Assembly (NCBI GenBank): GCA_963978545.1
Contig: OZ021730.1
Span: 4,814,201-4,878,200 of the forward strand
Direction: 5' to 3'
Source of the DNA: Linyphia triangularis
Taxonomy: Eukaryota > Arthropoda > Arachnida > Araneae > Linyphiidae
DNA: 64,000 nt
Notes under the pieces: model-generated
What the model was told of the DNA's origin: nothing
What the model saw: the letters and a program-made list of their open reading frames with translations, nothing else
Databases searched by the model: none
Part shown: positions 33,857-45,678 of the stretch, one piece after another
How the letters are laid out: each line of letters opens with the position of its first letter
Numbering within the stretch: position 1 is the first letter of the stretch
Position numbers and translations under genes: made by a program

Positions 33857-34530
33857 ACTTATTTTTCTTGGGACCAAACAACAATAAATTATAAAAAGTA
33901 TTAGTATTTTTTTGTCAATTTTAAGTTAGCTTTATAACATGGATTCATTTTATTGAGAGGAAGTCCTAACAATTATTATTTCCTACACTCGCTGTGTTAT
34001 AACTTTCTAACCCAGTACGTTTAGAAACTATTTTGAAAAAACCTTGAAATTTGATGATACGTTTCATGATACACTTAATGAAATGGCATAAAATAAATAT
34101 TTTAAATTATCGTCTAATATATTTTATTTTGTATTTGAAATTCTTACGTCAATGGATATGCAGTTGCTTTACCTGGTTTTCACTTTTGCTATTTAATTTT
34201 CATGTATAAAAGATATACATTAAATGAAAAGAATTTATGTCATACCTTAAGTAATCTTTTTATAACAGATAGTTGTTTCCAAATCCACTGGGCTAGAAGA
34301 TTATAACATAGCGTGTACAAGGACTTACTATTTACTTATTTTGGAATAACAGATGATTCTGCTTTATTTCCAGTATATCCAGTCTTAATGGGGCTCTTAA
34401 AAACCGAATGTTTCCTCGTATTTATTAACTACTAATAAGTATAGCCTGACTTAATGAAACAAGCCTAAATGCTGCAAGTTCTATCATTAAGGGCTTTACG
34501 AAAAAATAAAATTCTACGTTATGGGATTTA
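33857..34530. other. AT-rich intergenic DNA
   Basis: Nothing recognised by eye on either strand. Confidence 0.45.
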
Positions 34531-34670
34531 GCGCCAAAGTGGTCGAATGCGGAAACTATTACTTGAATTACCAAATATTCCCAAAACGAAGATTTCGCAT
34601 TCTACCATTTCAGCGCTGTATCACATGACACAGATATCCCATATAACAAACTATGCCACAAAACTTATTA

Positions 34671-34716
<46 letters not shown>

Positions 34717-34870
34717 AAGATCAAGTAGTTATAAGAAAAAGCTGAAAAAGCAGTATTTTTCCATACGAAAAAAATAAATTATTGTATGCCTTTTTTATTA
34801 CGATACACTATTTTAAAAGGACTACTTTAAACAATTATAATAATTATTAGATATTACACTAGTACTTTTG
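34531..34870 (+). repeat. Dispersed repeat R2, copy 1
   Basis: Collinear with 57311-57640. Both start with a small hairpin (gcgccaaagtggtcgaatgc ... gcattctaccatttcagcgc) of about 90 bp. Both continue acaaaacttact/att, a T-run (here 34678-34712), aataagatcaagtag-tataa, gaaaaagcagtatttttcca and attacgatacac. In the second copy the block follows a decayed mariner-like transposase, so R2 may be the 3' part of that element. Confidence 0.75.
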
Positions 34871-35224
34871 CTATTTATAATTTTCTAACGGTAAAGATCA
34901 TAAATAGATAAATATTTCTTTAGATTAGGAAAAAAAAAAAAAATCTTGAGAGTGTTCACAATACAAACATAAGAAAAACTAGCCCAGCCGTGAAGAAACC
35001 AAAAACTATTCACAATAACAAAACAAATGTTACTAGTAATTAACGAAATGCAAAACTGACTTTAAAAAATTTCGATTAACAGGCTTGATTGACAATTTTC
35101 TAATATTTTCAAACCTACCCCTATGGTTTTTAGCAATATTATTCAATGACAACTTTAATAAATACTTTGCACACAAGTTCATATAAAATTTTCTTGTGCT
35201 CAAGTTTAGGGGCTTCTGTCTTTT

Positions 35225-35423
35225 CCGGTTAGGCTTTAATCTTTTTCTTTTTAAAGTCCGAACATAACCGTCGGAACGAAAATGTTTTCTGCACACCTGC
35301 TTTGAAAATGAAGTTTCCTTGAAATGCCTTTAACTACTATTCATTTGAAGGAACTTCATGCAATGAAAGGCTTATAAGTTTGCCTTTCACCTCCTTGCAA
35401 AATGGAACACAACAATACACCAT
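35225..35423 (-). pseudogene. THAP-domain pseudogene (both halves present)
   Basis: On the minus strand ATG 35423 begins MVYCCVPFCKEVKGKLISLS, then LHEVPSNE and two stops. After a shift the domain continues FIFKAGVCRKHFRSDGY and ends LKRKRLKPN. The Cys-x4-Cys, the middle Phe and the Cys-x2-His pair of a THAP zinc finger are all present, but the central helix is damaged. The frame continues as an 87-codon ORF to 35033 with a basic tail I cannot identify. Confidence 0.7.
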
Positions 35424-35429
35424 ATTAGG

Positions 35430-36092
35430 GAATACTTAATTTTAGCAGACGCCCTAACTTATATGCAACTTAAAACAATATTAGAAACCAAATAAAATCG
35501 GGTCTGTAAATGCGACATCTAGCGGCCACTCGAGATACCGGAGCGTCCGTAAGAAAACGAACCATCTGACTAGCTTGCAGTTATGAGTTTCGTTATGAAG
35601 GACGCTTTGGTATTATACATTACAAATGATTATATATTATATATATTATATATATATTATATATTATCAAATTTAAAAAACAATTTTGTTCAATTAAAAA
35701 TCTGGAAAATCTGACATTGCTAATATTTGCTTTATTTAAGAAAAATGAGATTTTTCCAATTTTTTCACACAAACTACCTTAAATGTTTTTGAAGCTTATT
35801 ATAGGAAGCATTTAAGATTATTGGAGAATAAACAGCACATAATCTATTTAAATTTCAAATTATAAAATATATTCTTATTCATTGAATAACTTAACAAAAC
35901 GACAAGGTTACCATATTGAATATCTAATTGAACATTTATATTAACATAATTATTCAACAAATGTTTATGACAAACTGTTTTCCAATAGATAAATAAATTT
36001 TAATATAACTATCCAATTAAAAATACAACCTTATTAAGTGTTAATAGATAACACAAGTGCTGTTAATCAAATTAAATAGATAAGTAATTCAA
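35430..36092. other. Intergenic DNA with a short dispersed repeat
   Basis: The reverse complement of 35530-35625 (accaaagcgtccttcataac onward, then gctagtcagatgg) matches 62460-62530. A TA-rich palindrome lies at 35628-35668. There is no gene. Confidence 0.5.
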
Positions 36093-37611
36093 TCTATAAT
36101 AATAAAACAAGCTGTGTGTGTGTGTCTGTCTGTGGATGTATAGAAACCTACTTAAAATATGAGTAGAGCTCTGAAATTTTCAGCTTAAGTAATTTTGGCC
36201 TTCTAATTGCATAGATGTCAAACAGAATGGTAAAATTTTAATTAGTTTTTTTTAATTAATGTTTGTAACCAATTTTTTATTACAAAGTGACTTCAAACAG
36301 AGATACAGCTCTGAAATTATCAACATATGTAGTTTTAGCCTTCCAATTAAACTTTTGAAAAACAGAATGTTGAAATTTTATTTAGTTATTTTATAATTAA
36401 TTTTTTATTAATTAATATATATTGTACAAAACGATTTCTAATAAGGCTACAGCTCTGAAATTTTCAACATAAGTAGTCGTGTCCTTCCAATTGGTTGGTT
36501 GGTTGTATTCAGATTATCTGGCGCCGTCAGCAACACGAGGGCTATAATGCGCCGAAACATTCGTCATTAGACAAGCCAACATACATTTACAAACACCTAT
36601 GCCAACTCGAACCCGCAACCTCGCGGTCTAGAAGCTAGCATGCTAACCACTATACCGTTTGGTCGGCCCTTCCAACGGCCCTTCCAACAGAACTTTAAAA
36701 TTCGATTTGTTTTTTAACCCATAGAGCGGCTGTTCCGGATTATCTCGTCCTTTTATCCCCAGTTTTTCCAGCTATACACAACATTTTTAAATTTATAAAT
36801 GAAATTTAAAATAAAATATTTTCTTCATATTTTTATTAGGACGATCTTTTAAAACACATTTAAAACAAATTGAATAAAGAAATAAATTAAATTAATTATA
36901 TATTAAAATGAAAAATTTAATTAAAAAATTATTGCAGGGAAAACAACTGAACAATTTTGTCCATTCCCTGAAAGCTCAATGGGTTTAATTTTTTTTAACT
37001 ATAACAAATATTTTACAAAACTATTTCTAAATTGGGCTGCAGTTCTGAAATTTTCTATACAAGTAGTTTTGGCCTTCTAATTGGACTTTTGATAAAAAAA
37101 TTTAAAATTTTATTTGTTTTTTCATTAGTATTTTCACAAAAAGCGACTTCTAAGAGGCCTTGAGCTCTGAAAGTTTCTAAATAAGTAGTTTTGGCCATTC
37201 AATTTTGTTTTCCACAAACACGTGTTATTTTTACTTTAAAAGGGTGCTGTAGTGTTGTATTAACGGGGATTTTTTGTTTCTCTATTAAGGCTTTAAGCAG
37301 CAATTAGATTTTAGTGAGTGAAGCGAGCTTATGCTTACGCAGCAATGAACCTTTCAGCGAGCGAAGCGAGCCTATGTTTGCATAGTAATGAACCTTTCAA
37401 CGAGTAAAGTAAGCTTGTGCTTATGTGTCAATGAACTTTTCAGCGAACAAAATGAGCTCGATTTTGCGTAGCGATGAACCTTTTCTGCGAACGAAGCGCC
37501 AAAAACTGGGACCTACACACCAATGGCCGATTTCCGAAACGCGAGGCCTCACAGCAAGATAAAATATTGAACATGTTAAAATTTCGTAGTAAAGTACGGG
37601 TATTCAGCTAG
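36093..37611 (+). mobile_element. Non-autonomous Helitron, copy 2
   Basis: Starts TCTATAATAATAAAACAAGC after an A and ends gtacgggtattcagCTAG before a T, as in the 1578-3987 element. Its interior holds diverged units of about 140 bp with gctctgaaattttcaacata and agttttggccttc-aattgg motifs (36150-37210). It also holds short repeats with gagcgaagcgagc at 37315-37490. A SINE family 1 copy is inserted at 36491-36667. No Rep/helicase coding was seen. Confidence 0.8.
36491..36667 (-). mobile_element. SINE family 1, copy 6, inside Helitron copy 2
   Basis: The reverse complement gives the full family head, a shortened segment after the B box, the body and the CCAA tail. Probable target duplication ccttccaa (36483-36490 and 36668-36675). 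The insertion interrupts a Helitron subrepeat, so the SINE is the younger element. Confidence 0.9.
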
Positions 37612-37943
37612 TTTTAACATATTTATTAAAAAAATTTATAAAATTCAGAGAAAAAACTCTACGCATTTACAATTTTAGAATGTTCCTTCAATCAAAACAT
37701 TAAGTATCATTTGCAATTAAAATTAAAATTTTAAATAAATTGCAAAGCGAGTCATGTCTTGCGCAATTACACACTAGATGGATAATTAAACTTTAAATTA
37801 ACAATGATATTTATGCTATAAGGTATTGTTTGTGCACAAATGCTTTTTAATTAACACTTGGTAGGATTGGTACATTTTTACAAAGTTATTTAAAAAAAAG
37901 GAAAATTTTCTTTTTTCCACTGTATACTGGTAACATTACACAA

Positions 37944-37979
<36 letters not shown>

Positions 37980-38208
37980 TGAACTAATGCAAACACTTTT
38001 GATGTTATTTTATTCTTGTTACAGTAACGTACTGAATTTTTTCCCTCAATTCCTAGAAAATTTCTAGGGAATTTGGATAACACAGATTCGTTGAATAAGC
38101 ATATTCATATTAAATTGACGGGGTAGCTATTTTAAAGTTTTATTTATATAGCTTCTTGATACACAAACAATATAAATAAAGGACAGCATTCATCTACCAT
38201 TTAATAAA
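37612..38208. other. AT-rich intergenic DNA
   Basis: Includes a T-run at 37948-37975. No gene or classified repeat was recognised. Confidence 0.5.
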
Positions 38209-40245
38209 TGGTACCCAGTAAAATCCTTTTAACAAAGGATATTTCATGAATTTCACAGCAATATTTTACCGTAAAGAACATCCAATGGTAAAGTAAATAG
38301 AAAGTACTTTTAAAAAAATATTGAATGCATAAACTTGGTAGCACTCCTTTAGGCTAAACACACCACCTCTGGTATACTACCTCACTCTCTTTAAAAACCG
38401 GTAAATTTCAAAATAATGGTACACGTTTAAAGTTAGAGTTGGCAAAGCCCTTTCCAGCAACAGAGACATTCTTTAATGTGTCCTCCAGGGAAGTGTACTG
38501 GGACGTATCCTGTATAATTTTTATACATTTAACTTTCCAGTGGACAGAGATAAATTCAATCAATTAACAGCTTTTTATGCAGATGACACTGCAATAGTCA
38601 CAAAATCTATAAATACGAACAATGCAATTGACGATATGCAAAACATCATGCCAGAAATTGAAAAATGGTGTTCTCGATGGAAAGTGGCCCATGAATGGGT
38701 CAAAATCACAACTCCTAGTTATCAGACCTAACAACCAGAGAAAAAAGAAGGTTTTTGAACTTCACTTGTTTGGTGAAAAAATCCCTACTGTTAGGAAGGG
38801 CAACTATTTATGTCTTACTATTAACTCCAAACTTAATTGGAACGACCATACAGCTAAAGTAGTCGATAAAGCTTATGGTATCTGGAATAAGTTAAGACCA
38901 ATTATTCGCAGGCATTCAAAGATGGGAATACATCTGAAAAAGAAAATTTACATTAGCTGCATATGTCCCATTTTAACTTAAGCTTCTCCAGCATGGACGA
39001 CAGCAACTAAAGATACATACGCAATTTACTGATTCACAGATATTTCAAAATTGAATCCATTAATAAACACTTGGCGAAATTGAATATTAACTTCTGTAAA
39101 AACGCCAAGTGTGCCAACTCCAATTTACAAGCTAACATAGTCTAAAATTTTTGTGATTTCAACGCACTTTGATCACGAACAGTGTACCTAATAATATAAA
39201 GCCTCTTTAATAAACATTTAAAAACTATCAACTAACAAGAAATTAGCTCACATACAATCGCTGTATCAATACATTTGAATGTAAATTGTAACTGCGATCA
39301 GCACGTTACGGTTTGCACGAAACTCCGCACACTAACGGTTCATTAAAAAAAATACTAATATTAAGAAAGCAATTTCAATGTTAAATGGACCGCCTCTAAA
39401 GCAGTTTAACCTTCCAAAGGAAGCTGCAGCGCCATCGTGGTAGAAAACAGAAACTTCTTTCTATTATTTAATTTTGTTATTGAATTTGGAAGAGCTGTTG
39501 AATAACAATAACTTTCTAATTACAGAAGGCTCTACAGGAACTTGTTTGGATACAGATGTAGTATAAGTCATTTGGCAAATTTTTTCATTTGACGTTAAGA
39601 ATTTTTTTTAAAAATATAACTTAAAATAAAACCACTTTCTGGAAACGGCATTTATATGAAAAAAGATGACGAATAAAATCTGGCCAAAAAATTGACATTC
39701 TATCATCAATCTATTACTTCAAGACACTTTACTTCAAGGAATGTTAAAATAAAAGTTAAAAAAAAAACAAAAAAAAACCAAGGAAACGGTTATAATTTCC
39801 CCAAAATAAATATAATTTAACCACCACTTGTATATTTTTAATTTGTAACTATATATATTTTTACATAATATTTTCCATATAGGTATGCATATGGGATTAA
39901 ATTAAATTAACTCTGCTTTGTTACAACAGTTGCAAGATCAGAGATTTAGATAAAGGAATTTTAAGGGTATATCGTGTCTTTTCCAGAGAAATGTAATATT
40001 ATAACTTTATCTTTTTCCAGGCATTTACTAATAATATAGAGGCTCTTTCAATGAGAATTAGAATACTTGCACTGTATCGATATGCATCTTGATATAATTG
40101 TACTTACCAGCACGGAACTCCGCCAACATTTTTGAAAGTTTTTTTTAAATATTAAAAGACTTCCGTAGTCGTTAGCTACCAAGAGAAGCTGCTCCGCTAT
40201 GGTAGTAGAAAGTAGAAACTTTCTACATCTACTGAAATTGCTTAA
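38209..40245 (+). repeat. Duplicated block B, copy 1, carrying an RT fragment
   Basis: Collinear with 60100-62390 from ggtac-cagtaaaa to agaaactttctaca. Blocks in order: a leader (aaaggatatttcatgaattt), an RT fragment (about 38440-39130), ctgtatcaatacatttgaatg and cgatcagcacgttacggttt, then the ggtagaaaacagaaactt hairpin region. A second hairpin region lies near 40165-40235. A third partial copy lies at about 52940-53360. Divergence is roughly 15% by eye with many indels. It is either an old transposable element or an old duplication. Confidence 0.7.
38440..39130 (+). pseudogene. Jockey-type reverse transcriptase fragment
   Basis: Pieces in shifting frames read GSVLGRILYNFYTFNFPVDR, LTAFYADDTAIVTKS (the FYADD catalytic motif at about 38570-38590), EIEKWCSRWK and INSKLNWNDHTAKVVDKAYG. 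They align with residues 645-860 of the ORF2 at 49.7-52.5 kb. Several frameshifts and an in-frame TAA at 38979 show it is dead. It covers the RT palm and thumb only. Confidence 0.85.
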
Positions 40246-40434
40246 TTCAGATATGTTTTAAAAACAGTCTTCTGATTACAGAAAACTCAGCAGAAAACCG
40301 TTTTTTATTTATATCAACCACCAATTTTTTCAATAAAAAAAAAATTAAACTATTAATATTTCCAAATTTTAACTACAGAGTATATGGCTGACGCACACAG
40401 AGGATGCACTTCAATTGTCTCCATTACATTTGAA

Positions 40435-41372
40435 CCCGGTTTCATAAAAACCAGTATGAGATAGTTCCTCAAAACAAGAACGAGGAAACTCTCATTTCTA
40501 ATTTCATCGACTCTGAGAAACTTGCTGTTCCATCTACTAAACTGGCCCTAGTGCCCAGAACCACCTTCAAAGTAGTTGTCAGGGGCTTGCCCTTCGACAC
40601 TACTGAGAAGGAAATATTTGACTCAATTGATTCCACTTATCCAGACTTTAAAATTTGCCACGTGCTCCAGATGAAGAATCGTTTCGGGAAGAAGATTCCC
40701 CTCTTCACTCTGGAGTTCCCATTATCTTCCGACCTTGATTTAATTCTCACCTGCAAAACCATTCTCTACCTTCAAGTTAATATTGAGAGAATCAATGGCA
40801 GAAAGGCTTTGAGACCCAAGCATCAGTGCTTTAAGTGCCAGCGCTGGGGATCTCACCTTTCTGTCACTTGCCCATACCCCACCAGATGTCGCCACTGCTC
40901 CGAACAGCATCCCAGTCGGGATTGTCCTAATAAGAGCGGTGTGCGACTGTGCATCAACTGCAAAGGAAATCATCCTTCTTCTGCTCACTCATGCTCATTT
41001 TATACTGACTTAATTAGTAAACGTCGGCCTAGTGGTTCCGGGGTCAAGAAGGCGACCCCCGCCACGAAGCCAATTTTCATCCCAAGACCTATCACTTTAA
41101 ATTTAAAATCCAACCCCAAGCGCACATATGCCAGTGTCGCCTCACAATCTTCTTGTATTTCTGGACCCATTATTGTTAAAAGTCAGGGAACTAACACTGA
41201 TGTTAGTATCCCTGACACCCCAATCTTCATGCAGGTTGATAAAACTACGATGGATAAATCCACTTCCACCAATCAACCACAGATGGTTAACTCTTCCAGT
41301 AACACCGAGTACCATTTCCATGCTGTTAATTTAAGTTTTCTCAGCCCACCATCTTTGCTTCCTAAATTCTAA
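40435..41372 (+). pseudogene. Jockey-type gag (ORF1), 5'-truncated
   Basis: Open from about 40435 (QYEIVPQNKNEETLISNFID precedes the GTG often taken as start at 40551) to TAA at 41372. It has the PRE_C2HC-like region (FKVVVRGLPFDTTEKEIF, then IPLFTLEFPLSSDL) and three zinc knuckles (CFKCQRWGSHLSVTC, CRHCSEQHPSRDC and CINCKGNHPSSAHSC), then a Pro/Thr-rich tail. It aligns upstream of 40551 with the gag at 16.8-18.2 kb (NYQITPHNAHEENVISKFLK). An upstream in-frame TGA at about 40432 and the lack of an N-terminal part mark truncation. Confidence 0.85.
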
Positions 41373-41625
41373 GACGATTTTAGCTCCGCCTCCCCAACTG
41401 CTGTTGGTTGCTTTGAATAGTCTGGATGTTTCGTTCGACTTTCTGGTTTTATTTTGTTTCCCATTCAATTTTCTCCCTTTAAACTTATGTGATTTTAATA
41501 GCAGCTATGTTACATTTTATTTTTATCTTGGAGGTTGCACGGCCGTTCCGGCCGTCGGGACTCCAACAACTCAAATCAGTCAGTCAGTTCGAATAAATTC
41601 ATCAATCAATCATTCTCGATGTGGT
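40435..41625 (+). mobile_element. Gag-only retroelement remnant
   Basis: The gag ORF above is followed by about 250 bp of 3'UTR ending in a GC hairpin (acggccgttccggccgt, about 41539-41555). Then comes a simple-repeat tail aattcatcaatcaatcatt, and unrelated GC-richer sequence begins at about 41626. There is no RT, so this is a second gag-only unit in the window besides the one at 15-18 kb. Confidence 0.6.
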
Positions 41626-41997
41626 TGCGCTTGAAGCTGGTTGCTCATGTGACGCTCTTGGTTTCTTCGGACTTTGCTTGTTTGGCTAGCTCACTGGATC
41701 TTCGGTTCTAACGGAACCTTTTTTGATAACCTGGGTTTAGCTTAAACCTGTAATTTGCCGATCATCATTACGCCACTGCCTTTCGACTGTTTGTTTGTTT
41801 ATTTGTTGTTTTATGGCGCAAAGGCAACACAAGGGCCATGCTGCGCCAAACAAACGATAAAAGAATCTAGAATGGGTGATGAGTTATAAATAGATGAAGG
41901 TAAGATATGATATAATAAAAGGAATAAAATGTGTTAAAACTGATTTTAAAAAATGAAGTGGTTTAAAAAGGTTTAAAACAAGATATGAACAAACACA

Positions 41998-44900
41998 TTA
42001 GATATGATTTAAAAACCCGATTGCTCTTAAAAATGCAAAAAGATTTGGATGGGGATTTTCCCCAACCAAATCTTGTAGATTTAAAATTGTGCTTTTAAAA
42101 AATTGAAGACGGTGAGGATGAAACTTGGGACATGAAATTAAAATATGATGCACAGTCATACTGCATTGACACAGATTACAAATGGGCGGATCTTCTCCCA
42201 GTAATAAATGTCGGTGAGTAAATCGGGTATGACCAATGCGCAGACGAGTCAACTTCACATCAGTCCTACGCATTGGATTTACAGGCCACATTTGAAGATG
42301 ACTTTTAATGGTATGTAGTTTGTTGCAGGTTTGCAAATCCCATGCTTCTTGACGCAAAGAAAATATAAACTTATGAATAGATGATTTGATATCTTGGTAG
42401 GGGACTGGCTGCTGAAACGGGATTGAAGCCGCTTTAGCAGCAGAGTCTGCCAATTCATTTCCTGAAATACCTACGTGACTAGGTACCCAGCAAAATAAAA
42501 TAACAAAACCTTTCCTCTCAAGTTTGTGTAACAGAGATAATATGTCAGGAGCTATTGGATGACATATGCTATTAAAGTGCTCCAGGCTTGTTAAAGCACT
42601 TAAGCTATCGCTGTATACACAAAACTTGCGATGGGAGCACAAAGAAATGTGCAGCAGAGCACAAAAAATTGCAACCATCTCAGAAGTAAAAACCGAGCAG
42701 GATTTATGAAGCGTGAAACTGACTGTGGATGTGTCAGACACAACACCACAGCCAACACGTTCACCTGCTTTGGATCCATCAGTATAGACTGCATGATAGT
42801 CTCTATACTGAGATCGGTGTAAACAAAAGATTTTCTGTAAAATTTCTGGGGCAGTGTCTGCTTTGTAATGCATCGCAAATGGATTTAAAAAATTAAATGA
42901 TGGAATATCCCATGGAGGAAAGATCTGAGAATTAGCCAACTGGATATCTAGGTCACTTAGAGCTGCATCCGACAGAACAGATTGAGCTCTTTCAGAAAAT
43001 GGGCGAATGCTAGATGGACGTGCATTATATAGCCTACCAAGATATGCGTCAAGACTCAAATTCCGTAAAGGATGAGAAGGATCAGATTTTATTCTACAGT
43101 AGTAGTTAGCGCTTAACTTTTTACGTCTAAGGTCAAGTGGGAGTTGACAACACTCTGTTAACAGACTCTCAATGGGTGAGGTGCGAAATGCACCTAAACA
43201 AATACGGGCAGCAGTATGGTGGACGGTATCCAATCTGCGCAGAAGAGATGCTCCTGCAGAACCATACGCAACGCATCCGTAGTCGATGCGAGATAAGATA
43301 ACTGAATTGTAAATACGCAGCAAAGAAGTGCGATCAGCACCCCAAGATGTATTTGAGAGTACCTTGAGGATATTAAGCGATTTCTCGCACTTCTTGCGCA
43401 AGTATACAATATGTGGGAGAAAATTCATCTTGTTGTCGAAAATGACTCCCAGATACCTTATCTGGTTGACAACAGGGATGGGCGTGTTGCGTATGTGGAT
43501 TTCAGGGTCAGGGTGAAGACCCCTCCTCCTACAGAAATGGACACAACTGCTTTTAGATGGTGATAGTTTATGGCCGTTTTGTTCACACCATTCTACAAGT
43601 CTGTTAACAGCAGTTTGTAATTGACGTTCAATTAGGCGCATGTTTGATCCTTGGCATGAGATTTGCAAATCATCAACATACAAGGTTCCATGAACAAAGG
43701 GTGAAAGGACATGAAGGATGTTGCTGATATGAAGATTAAAAAGGGTGACACTTAAAACACAACCTTGAGGAACTCCCTCAGATTGGTTAAAATAATTTGA
43801 AAATGAAGTTCCAATGCGAACTCTAAAAACACGAGATGATAAAAAATTTTGAATAAAAAGGGGCAGATTACCCCTAAAACCAAAATTAAATAGAGTTTGC
43901 AGGATACCATATCGCCACGTATGATCATACGCCTTCTCAATGTCGAAAAAGATTGAAACTAGATGATTCCTTTGCACAAAGGCATTGCGGATATCTGTTT
44001 CTAGTTTCACGATGTTATCAAGAGTGGACCGTCCTAGTCGGAACACACTCTGGAAAGGTGATATACATTTATCTTTTTCTAACATGTAAGAGAGTCGGGC
44101 GTTTACAATACGTTCAAAGGTCTTACAAAGGCAGCTCGTTAAGGCTATCGGTCGATAGCTCAGAGGATCCTTGGGATCCTTTCCAGGTTTCAGAATGGGG
44201 ATTACAGTAGCTTCCCGCCACAAAGTAGGAAAGATGTTCTCCTTCCAGATTCTATTAAAGAGAAAAAGGATGTTAAAAAGAGAATCTGGACTTAAATGGC
44301 GAAGCATTTGGTAACTGATCCCATCTGGACCTGGACTGGTGTTATGTGCTTTAGATAAAGCACTCTTCAATTCGTACATCTTAAGGTCACAGTTGTAGGA
44401 GTAATCAATATTGCTTTTGAAGTTAATTCCAGTCCGTTCAGCACGATTCTTAGTCACTAGAAAAGTACAACTATAAGAATCGGGACTGGACACTCTTTCA
44501 AAAGTTTCACCGATAAGGTTAGCAATATCTTCAGGGGAAGAGAACACAGCAGCTCCGGTTTGAAGTATCGGACAAGAATATTCCGGATACAAACCATTGG
44601 CTGCTCTAACCTTCTTCCACAACTGCTTGCTTGATGTTTTAGATGTAATTGAAGATACATAACTTATCCAAGAATCCTTCTGACTCTGACGTCTGACTCT
44701 ACGAGCAAATGCCTTTGCCTTTTTAAAGGCGATAAGGTTACCTGTAGTTGGGTATCTGCGGAAGATACCCCATAGCTTCTTTTGTTTCTTGTATGCAGAT
44801 TGACAGTCTGCATTCCAGTATGGTTTATAGTGTCGCAGTGTTCTAGGTGATGTCTTAGGAATAGAGGAGTCAGCAGCATTTAAAATTGCTTCAGTGACAT

Positions 44901-45678
44901 TTTGGACAGCAGTATCAACATCCTCACTCTCCACCATTGCTCCTGTTATAACAGCCAACTCAGTAAATTTGTCCCAATTCGCCCTGTGGTATTTGTATGT
45001 AGGTAGACGGATGTTCACGCTACTACTACCTAAGTGCGAAATGAGAATAGGGAAGTGATCACTGTTATGTAGATCACTCCCAACAGCAAAATTCAAGTAC
45101 GGCAAAAGTATAGGGGAACAAATGGCAAAGTCAATTGAATGGAATGTTCTTGTGGGTTCATGAAAATAGGTTTTCTCCTCATTATTCAGGAGACAGAGAC
45201 AGTGATCTGATAACAATTTTTCTATCTGTCTCCCACGAGGGTTCGTATTATCATTACCCCACATAGTACTGTGTCCATTAAAGTCACTGAGCAGTAAAAA
45301 TGGTACTGGAAGCTGATCAATAAGGTCATTCAGCTCCTCTTGGCGGATGATAGCATGTGGCGGTAGGTATAGGCAACAGACTGTGAGAAGGGACTGTAAA
45401 TGAAGTCTCGCAGCCACAGCATGTAGAGATGTGCGCAGTGTGAGTACAGTGCTGGGGTAATTATGAGCAATAAAAAGACATACTCCTCCAGACACTGTAT
45501 TACTACGGGTAACATATTTTCTAATGCAACTATACCCACGGATCTTTGACGTATATGGATCCTTCAAGAAAGTTTCTTGAAGTGCCAAACATGCTGGATG
45601 GTAAAGTGAAATTATGTTTTTCACATCATCCTTCCTAGACCTAAAACCGCGACAATTCCAAGAAACAAAAGAAGCCAT
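41998..45678 (-). CDS. I-clade ORF2: endonuclease, reverse transcriptase, RNase H
   Basis: 1226 residues, intact. APE-type endonuclease at about 1-220 (SWNCRGF with N8, QET around 36, SDFNGH at 131-136, NSDHFP near 205). Reverse transcriptase at about 440-760: SPGPDGISYQML, motif A IFFDIEKAYD (577-586), EGVPQGCVLS (634-643) and catalytic YVDDLQ (667-672). RNase H at about 960-1085: YTDGS (D966), E1000, SDS near 1024 and HVGISGNELAD with the last Asp. A Cys/His motif CNLCQCSMTVHHILISC follows at 1167-1183. The protein nicks DNA and copies element RNA at the site. Start ATG shares one base with the ORF1 stop (TAATG). All catalytic residues I can check are present. Confidence 0.95.
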   Translation of the reverse strand: MASFVSWNCRGFRSRKDDVKNIISLYHPACLALQETFLKDPYTSKIRGYSCIRKYVTRSNTVSGGVCLFIAHNYPSTVLTLRTSLHAVAARLHLQSLLTVCCLYLPPHAIIRQEELNDLIDQLPVPFLLLSDFNGHSTMWGNDNTNPRGRQIEKLLSDHCLCLLNNEEKTYFHEPTRTFHSIDFAICSPILLPYLNFAVGSDLHNSDHFPILISHLGSSSVNIRLPTYKYHRANWDKFTELAVITGAMVESEDVDTAVQNVTEAILNAADSSIPKTSPRTLRHYKPYWNADCQSAYKKQKKLWGIFRRYPTTGNLIAFKKAKAFARRVRRQSQKDSWISYVSSITSKTSSKQLWKKVRAANGLYPEYSCPILQTGAAVFSSPEDIANLIGETFERVSSPDSYSCTFLVTKNRAERTGINFKSNIDYSYNCDLKMYELKSALSKAHNTSPGPDGISYQMLRHLSPDSLFNILFLFNRIWKENIFPTLWREATVIPILKPGKDPKDPLSYRPIALTSCLCKTFERIVNARLSYMLEKDKCISPFQSVFRLGRSTLDNIVKLETDIRNAFVQRNHLVSIFFDIEKAYDHTWRYGILQTLFNFGFRGNLPLFIQNFLSSRVFRVRIGTSFSNYFNQSEGVPQGCVLSVTLFNLHISNILHVLSPFVHGTLYVDDLQISCQGSNMRLIERQLQTAVNRLVEWCEQNGHKLSPSKSSCVHFCRRRGLHPDPEIHIRNTPIPVVNQIRYLGVIFDNKMNFLPHIVYLRKKCEKSLNILKVLSNTSWGADRTSLLRIYNSVILSRIDYGCVAYGSAGASLLRRLDTVHHTAARICLGAFRTSPIESLLTECCQLPLDLRRKKLSANYYCRIKSDPSHPLRNLSLDAYLGRLYNARPSSIRPFSERAQSVLSDAALSDLDIQLANSQIFPPWDIPSFNFLNPFAMHYKADTAPEILQKIFCLHRSQYRDYHAVYTDGSKAGERVGCGVVSDTSTVSFTLHKSCSVFTSEMVAIFCALLHISLCSHRKFCVYSDSLSALTSLEHFNSICHPIAPDILSLLHKLERKGFVILFCWVPSHVGISGNELADSAAKAASIPFQQPVPYQDIKSSIHKFIFSLRQEAWDLQTCNKLHTIKSHLQMWPVNPMRRTDVKLTRLRIGHTRFTHRHLLLGEDPPICNLCQCSMTVHHILISCPKFHPHRLQFFKSTILNLQDLVGENPHPNLFAFLRAIGFLNHI

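Noticed and set aside
36093..37611. Reading the Helitron's gagcgaagcgagc repeats as a regulatory array
   Set aside because: They occur within a transposon with CTAG end and drift in sequence; nothing links them to regulation.
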